In this document: piece by piece, positions 59,546-64,000 of the stretch
Position numbering within the stretch: the first letter of the stretch is position 1
Layout: the number at the start of each line of letters is the position of its first letter
Assembly (NCBI GenBank): GCA_037043455.1
Contig: JAWPHD010011181.1
Coordinates: 1-64,000 of the forward strand
DNA from: Cyrtodaria siliqua
Taxonomy: Eukaryota; Mollusca; Bivalvia; Adapedonta; Hiatellidae
Length of the DNA: 64,000 nucleotides
Reading direction: 5' to 3'
Translations under genes and position numbers: made by a program
Notes under the pieces: generated by a model
Databases searched by the model: none
Told to the model about the DNA's origin: nothing
Seen by the model: the letters and a program-made list of their open reading frames with translations, nothing else

Positions 59546-59863
59546 AAAAAACAATGCAGAAATAAAACGCATTACGCAAACAATGTCGAAAAATATCTTT
59601 AATAGTAATAGTAAACGCTTTTATTTGCATTTGTGTATTTTATTTTACCACGATAAAGACATTTTATATGATATTTATGATTGATAGCTTACATTGATTA
59701 AGTGTCACCTAAACATGAATACATATATCAAATGTGCATCATCAATCTTCCACCGGTTACTCGAATATGGAACAGAAAAGAGAAATAATGGTATTTATCG
59801 CTATAGTGAAACGGATTCAAATCTGAATTTTAGTATAAAATTATCAACTCGTATCATTCATTG

Positions 59864-60160
59864 GTATGCGCATAACAGTTATCTTCCCTTGTGCTGTTAA
59901 CATTATCATTTGTATGCGCATAACAGTTATCTTCCCTTGTGCTGTTAACATTATCATTTGTATGCGCATAACAGTTATTTTCCCTTGTGCTGTTAACATT
60001 ATCATTTGTATGCGCATACCAGTTATCTTCCCTTGTGCTGTTAACATTATAATTTGTATGCGCATAGCAGTTATCTTCCCTTGTGATGTTAACATTATAA
60101 TTTGTATGCACATAACAGTTATCTTCCCTTGTGCTGTTAACATTATCATTTGTATGCGCG
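59864..60160. repeat. 48-bp tandem repeat, six copies
   Basis: Units start at 59864, 59912, 59960, 60008, 60056 and 60104, with a 9-base remnant at 60152. Because 48 is a multiple of three and the unit lacks stops in several frames, it creates 120-codon open frames on both strands with 16-residue periodicity. These look non-genic. Confidence 0.97.
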
Positions 60161-60161
60161 T

Positions 60162-60601
60162 AGGTCGGAATCTACAGTTTTCTTTGAAATTCAGACTATT
60201 TTCAGACATGTACACTAATTACGTTAAATAACTTGAATTCTATTTTTCAAAACTAACAAACATGCCCTATTCCTGAAAGACCATATAATTTCCTCTCAAA
60301 ATATAGCAAATACATGCTAGAAAGCAACAAAGTCAGTTTCTCTGCCTACAAATACAATTCATTTACACCACCCACTTAGCACTCAAAAAAAGGAAAACAT
60401 GACATTTATAGAGACACGGCAGCATATACCTGTCCCTTATTTGAGATATAACACATCCATAATTGAATGACAAACACTCCAAATTGTCATAAAAATGCTA
60501 TTTCAACATACCTTATCCGGCTTTTTCCCCCGTAATCTTATGTCGAATGGAGAGATGAAGGAATTGATCAAATAAAGCTACCATTTACAACATAGCCACC
60601 A
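60162..60601 (+). repeat. Direct repeat, left copy (right copy at 63565-64000)
   Basis: About 440 bp starting AGGTCGGAATCTACAG are repeated at 63565 with very few changes (one 4-bp deletion) up to the window end. The pair bounds a 3.4-kb unit. Confidence 0.95.
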
Positions 60602-61379
60602 GTTACTAGTTTCTGTTTACAGCCTCTATACCGGTCACAGTACAAAAACTTTATTTACACCAACATTAACTATTATGTCATACTAAGTCAAAAACACCAC
60701 ATTTGTGGATTTCTTTTTTATTGTCTAGCCTGTACATGGCTTTAATCTCTTAGATTTCTGTTTTATAAGAAATTCCCCATGGACATTCATTCGAAACTAA
60801 GGAGTCTCCCCTTAAGGGCAAAAATATTTTTTCAAATTTTTATTTGTTACTTATTCCAGTTATTTCGAGCATTTTGATACGTCAGCTGTGCCAATCCGAT
60901 GGAATTTAGGCATTTCAGAGCTTCTTAAACTTGGCACTATAATTCCTGAAAAGTTACATATTTATCAGTATTTTTTGTTCTTTTTTCATCTTCTTAGAAT
61001 CAAAATTAAGTTGGTATATGTGTTGTAAATGTACTTTTGAGTACTTTACCTACATAGTATTCAGGGTACAGAAAAATCATTTATTCCTGAGTTCAAAATA
61101 TAAAGAACCTGCTTCAGAACTTATCTAGAGTAGTCTCCCTTAGCCTACATAGCAACAACGTCATGATGCATAGCAACAACTTCACCCTTGCCTAGCAACG
61201 CCAGTATAGCATGTGACATAGTGCAGATTTTTTTTCAAACATTGAGGCAATCTATACTAGACATGACAAAGTCGACAAGGTCATATTTTCCCAAATACTT
61301 GCATCATGCGTTCGGGCGCGCGTAAGGCTTGAACTGACGCATATAAAAAAATAGTGCATCCGAGAAACAGTTTGTCGAA
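60602..61379. other. Non-genic part of the 3.4-kb unit
   Basis: No gene is recognised. A TAGCAACAACGTCATGATGC/TAGCAACAACTTCA direct pair lies near 61149-61185. Confidence 0.45.
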
Positions 61380-61924
61380 AAGGGCAGGGCAGCAATAAAC
61401 AATATACTGCACTGCTTTAGCAACATTCATGCCCAGTGCAGAATATATTCAACAGTGTGTCATGCCCATCTTGCCAGCTATTCCACCAACTTTTTGCCAT
61501 ATGGCAAACACATAAATATTTCAAAGGAAGACCATAAAAACATCAAACGGGTACTTGATACAGTATTTTCAGGAGAAATGTTGGGTCGCATTTCCAAACT
61601 CTACACAACATACAAGTGTGAACATTTAAACAGTCGAGTGTTTACGTATGCACCAAAAAACATGGAACAGGCAAGTCTGCCCAATTGTTAGCTAAAAAGG
61701 CTGGATTGAAATATGCGATGGCAGACCCTTTCACAATGCACATGGCTCAACGCGATCGGTTGAGTAAGTATCGCAAACAGCTGTCGGAAACAGTCCAATA
61801 CAAGCACAACCTTTATATATCCCGCAAACGACGAAATAACAGGAAACGTTTAAACACTAACTTTTATGAAACTGTAACATCTAACAATCATGAACATAAC
61901 TATGGAATAAATCCAAATATTTAA
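61380..61924 (+). pseudogene. Probable MULE-type transposase, C-terminal fragment
   Basis: A frame open from about 61393 reads AAINNILHCFSNIHAQC, then NFLPYGKHINISKEDHKNIK and LNSRVFTYAPKN, ending at 61689-61691. An overlapping second frame (61685-61924) continues LLAKKAGLKYAMADPFTMHM and a basic tail with YISRKRRNNRKR. The order of a small Cys/His-rich patch, an LP-like turn, a conserved helix and then an Arg/Lys-rich end resembles the C-terminal part of Mutator-like transposase proteins common in bivalves. This is recognition from memory, and no catalytic acids are included. The single frame change makes it a pseudogene as given. Confidence 0.45.
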
Positions 61925-61974
61925 AATTTAAACATGCCTTTGTTTTAACATATCAACATAATAATTACCCATTC

Positions 61975-62349
61975 TCATAGAAGGCACGGCCTATAGCCAC
62001 GGTGACCATTACAAATGCCTTCATTTCTACAAACTGACCGCTGATTATTTACTAAACAAGTTTCCAAACTTAAATGCTTAAAATTAATGCAAAGTTTTTG
62101 GTGACACCTATGTGACACATGCAGATGGCTGGGTAACTGTTCACATTCTGATGATATGTAGAACATCAGCCTATGAACAGTTACCCATTTTCGGTGACCA
62201 CGAAAAGTAACGCGGATAACACCATAGCCATTTTTGTTTTTGCTGCCACCCCAAATATGACATGAATCGGTGATTACGAAGTTTTTTAATTTAAACTCGA
62301 AATTGAATATTTCCATTTCAGTTAAAATTGTAGAGAAAATAATAGACAT
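61975..62349 (-). CDS. Intact His-Me finger (HNH, I-PpoI-like) endonuclease ORF
   Basis: From ATG 62349 to the TGA at 61977-61975, 124 codons encode a small, basic, Cys/His-rich protein. It contains CHIWGG, NGYGVIRV, VHRLMF and then HVSHRCHQKLCINFKHLSLE, followed by VNNQRSVC and a final Cys/His cluster (CNGHRGYRPC). Spacing of the likely catalytic His, first zinc cluster (Cys, Cys, His at +2, +7, +12), metal-binding Asn (+21) and next Cys (+27) agrees with the I-PpoI-type zinc-bound beta-beta-alpha-metal nuclease fold. Such proteins nick or cut DNA. The N-terminal 30 residues are hydrophobic to mixed and may not belong to the fold. It converges with the transposase-like fragment, 50 bp away. 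No introns are needed. Confidence 0.85.
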   Translation of the reverse strand: MSIIFSTILTEMEIFNFEFKLKNFVITDSCHIWGGSKNKNGYGVIRVTFRGHRKWVTVHRLMFYISSECEQLPSHLHVSHRCHQKLCINFKHLSLETCLVNNQRSVCRNEGICNGHRGYRPCLL

Positions 62350-62629
62350 AACGGTCACTGCAGCTATGGTTATGCAGACTGCAAATTAAAAATAAAGTAA
62401 AAAATGAAATGGTATGCACAAAAACATCCAGATAGTTTTAGTGCAGTATGAACTGAAAAGTAGGTAGCATACCAGACATGGCTCAAACCTACACTACCAG
62501 ACTTATTATACCAGACCTTAACTAAGAACTTACTTACACTATCATATCACAACTTTAAATAGTTACGACTCAGATCAGACCAACGATATTTTGTATGCTG
62601 GAGGCACACCCACTATTTAAGGTCCGACA

Positions 62630-63220
62630 TGAGTCTGATATAAAAGGTTTGATATGAGTGTCTGACATGGGTCTGATATGAGTGTATCTAGTAGTGTAGG
62701 TCTGACATGGGTCTGATAGTGTGGGTCTGACATGGGTCTCATATTGTAGGTCTGATATCAGTCTGATATTGTATGGGCAATATATGCACATTGAATGTCG
62801 GACAGACTCATTCCAGATCTATCCAAAATATCAAACTCAATTCAGACTTTCACTATTTGATGCATGTCAGACAGACCTACACTTTCAGACTCATGTCAGA
62901 CCTACAATTACATCAAACTTACGCTATCACTCATAGTTATAAGACTTAAAGGATCAGAGTCTGACCTAGAACATACCAGTGAGATGCAGACCTATATGTA
63001 CACAATAATAGTTATTGTGTCTGATATTGTAGGTCTGACATGGGTCTGAAATTTTTGGCTGATATGAGTCTGATATGCATCAGATATTGTAGGGCTGATA
63101 TTCAAGAGTCTGAATATTGTAAGTCTGATGCGCGTCTAATACTGTTATTCCAGTAAGCCTGATTTTGCATGCCTGATCAGAGTTGGTCATAGCAGAGTGC
63201 AATTTATTGTTGGGTCTGAT
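62630..63220. repeat. GTCTGA-type minisatellite with an inverted central block
   Basis: Degenerate units of about 18-25 bp, such as GGTCTGACATGGGTCTGATA, run through 62630-62790. The orientation reverses (CAGACCTACA ... TCATGTCAGAC) from about 62800 to 62975 and returns to the first orientation from 63018. Copies are interrupted by AT-rich spacers. Confidence 0.85.
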
Positions 63221-63564
63221 AGTTCAAGGTATCTTATATGGAAACCTATTCTCCCACATTAATGCATTCTAAAATGAACAGTTATATACAATTTACAGGC
63301 TCCAATTATAGTTTCTACAAAAATAAAATTGAAAAATGTGTGCAAATTCACATTCGGTCATTGGAAAATAATAAAACTTAGATGGTCTATTTTTACCCGC
63401 AAGTGTTACTTCCCTTGGCAATATGTGTCGACATCTCAAAATGGAAAATGTCGCAATATTTTGTTGATTTCTGAGCAATTTTATGTTGAAAATATCAAAA
63501 CGCACTACAACCTGTGTTCTAAACCTGAAATTGTGTATAATCGGTACTATGCATATTTTCCTTA

Positions 63565-64000
63565 AGGTCGGAATCTACAGTTTTCTTTGAAATTCAGACT
63601 ATTTTCAGACATGTACACTAATTACGTTAAACAACTTGAATTCTATTTTTAAAAACTAATAAACATGCCCTATTCCTGAAAGACCATATAATTTCCTCTC
63701 AAAATATAGCAAATACATGCTAGAAAGCAACAAAGTCAGTTTCTCTGCCTACAAATACAATTAATTTACCCCACCCACTTAGCACTCAAAAAAAGGAAAA
63801 CATGACATTTATAGAGACACGGCAGCATATACCTGTCCCTTATTTGAGATATAACACATAATTGAATGACAAACACTCCAAATTGTCATAAAAATGCTAT
63901 TTCTACATACCTTATCCGGCTTTTTTTCCCGTAATCTTATGTCGAATGGAGAGATGAAGGAATTGATCAAATAAAGCTACCACTTACAACATAGCCACCA
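63565..64000 (+). repeat. Direct repeat, right copy, continuing past the window
   Basis: Matches 60162-60601 nearly base for base. The homology does not end before base 64000, so the repeated unit may be longer than seen. Confidence 0.95.

Noticed and set aside
59844..60231. 121-123 codon open frames on both strands
   Set aside because: They arise from a 48-bp tandem repeat without stop codons. No start context or domain is present.

Overview
This is a window of eukaryotic, AT-rich nuclear DNA, most probably from a marine bivalve or another lophotrochozoan. The evidence is indirect: intron-bearing gene fragments, a first exon of a cytochrome P450, a Tx1/L1-like LINE, a probable Penelope-like retroelement, a full Gypsy LTR retrotransposon, tRNA-derived SINEs and G-rich minisatellite elements of the kind known from bivalves. 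I cannot name the species. Almost nothing here is an ordinary host gene. The window is a stack of mobile elements inserted into one another, plus several satellites.

Region 1 (1-13.6 kb): a dispersed repeat with a G-rich minisatellite core (1215-13598) was split by a 10.6-kb Gypsy element (1967-12550). The Gypsy LTRs are nearly identical, but its gag and pol reading frames are broken, and gag carries a 505-bp palindromic MITE. The gag/pol junction has a textbook -1 frameshift signal: heptamer T_TTA_AAC, 6-nt spacer and a potential H-type pseudoknot.

Region 2 (13.6-20.6 kb): a decayed SGNH-hydrolase-like coding relic is followed by a 3.4-kb foldback element (15676-19053). Both of its arms carry the same captured gene fragment, apparently with an intron. 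The right-hand copy is split by an 835-bp TTAA-flanked element. A small TIR element (20109-20568) follows.

Region 3 (20.6-29.1 kb): a broken gene encodes SAP, SWIM, YqaJ-nuclease and PHD-finger segments. It lies next to the C-terminal part of a DDE transposase on the opposite strand. Together they look like the remains of an ISL2EU-type DNA transposon. The transposase is cut off by a 40-bp minisatellite, beyond which lies a further decayed gene of unknown family.

Region 4 (32.2-43.1 kb): a 5'-truncated retroelement copy abuts a minus-strand LINE. The LINE is split by a 7.07-kb foldback element (33556-40623, 6-bp target duplication), and the foldback itself contains another Penelope-like retroelement copy.

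Region 5 (43.7-52.2 kb): a roughly 5-kb array of the same 40-bp minisatellite, with higher-order structure, and a CTTGT-rich array lie between two direct copies of a dispersed repeat.

Region 6 (52-64 kb): SINEs, microsatellites and a clean P450 first exon (57185-57655) are followed by what would be its first intron. That stretch holds a probable MULE-type transposase fragment and a small intact His-Me finger (HNH/I-PpoI-like) endonuclease ORF. The two ORFs converge inside a 3.4-kb unit bounded by direct repeats.
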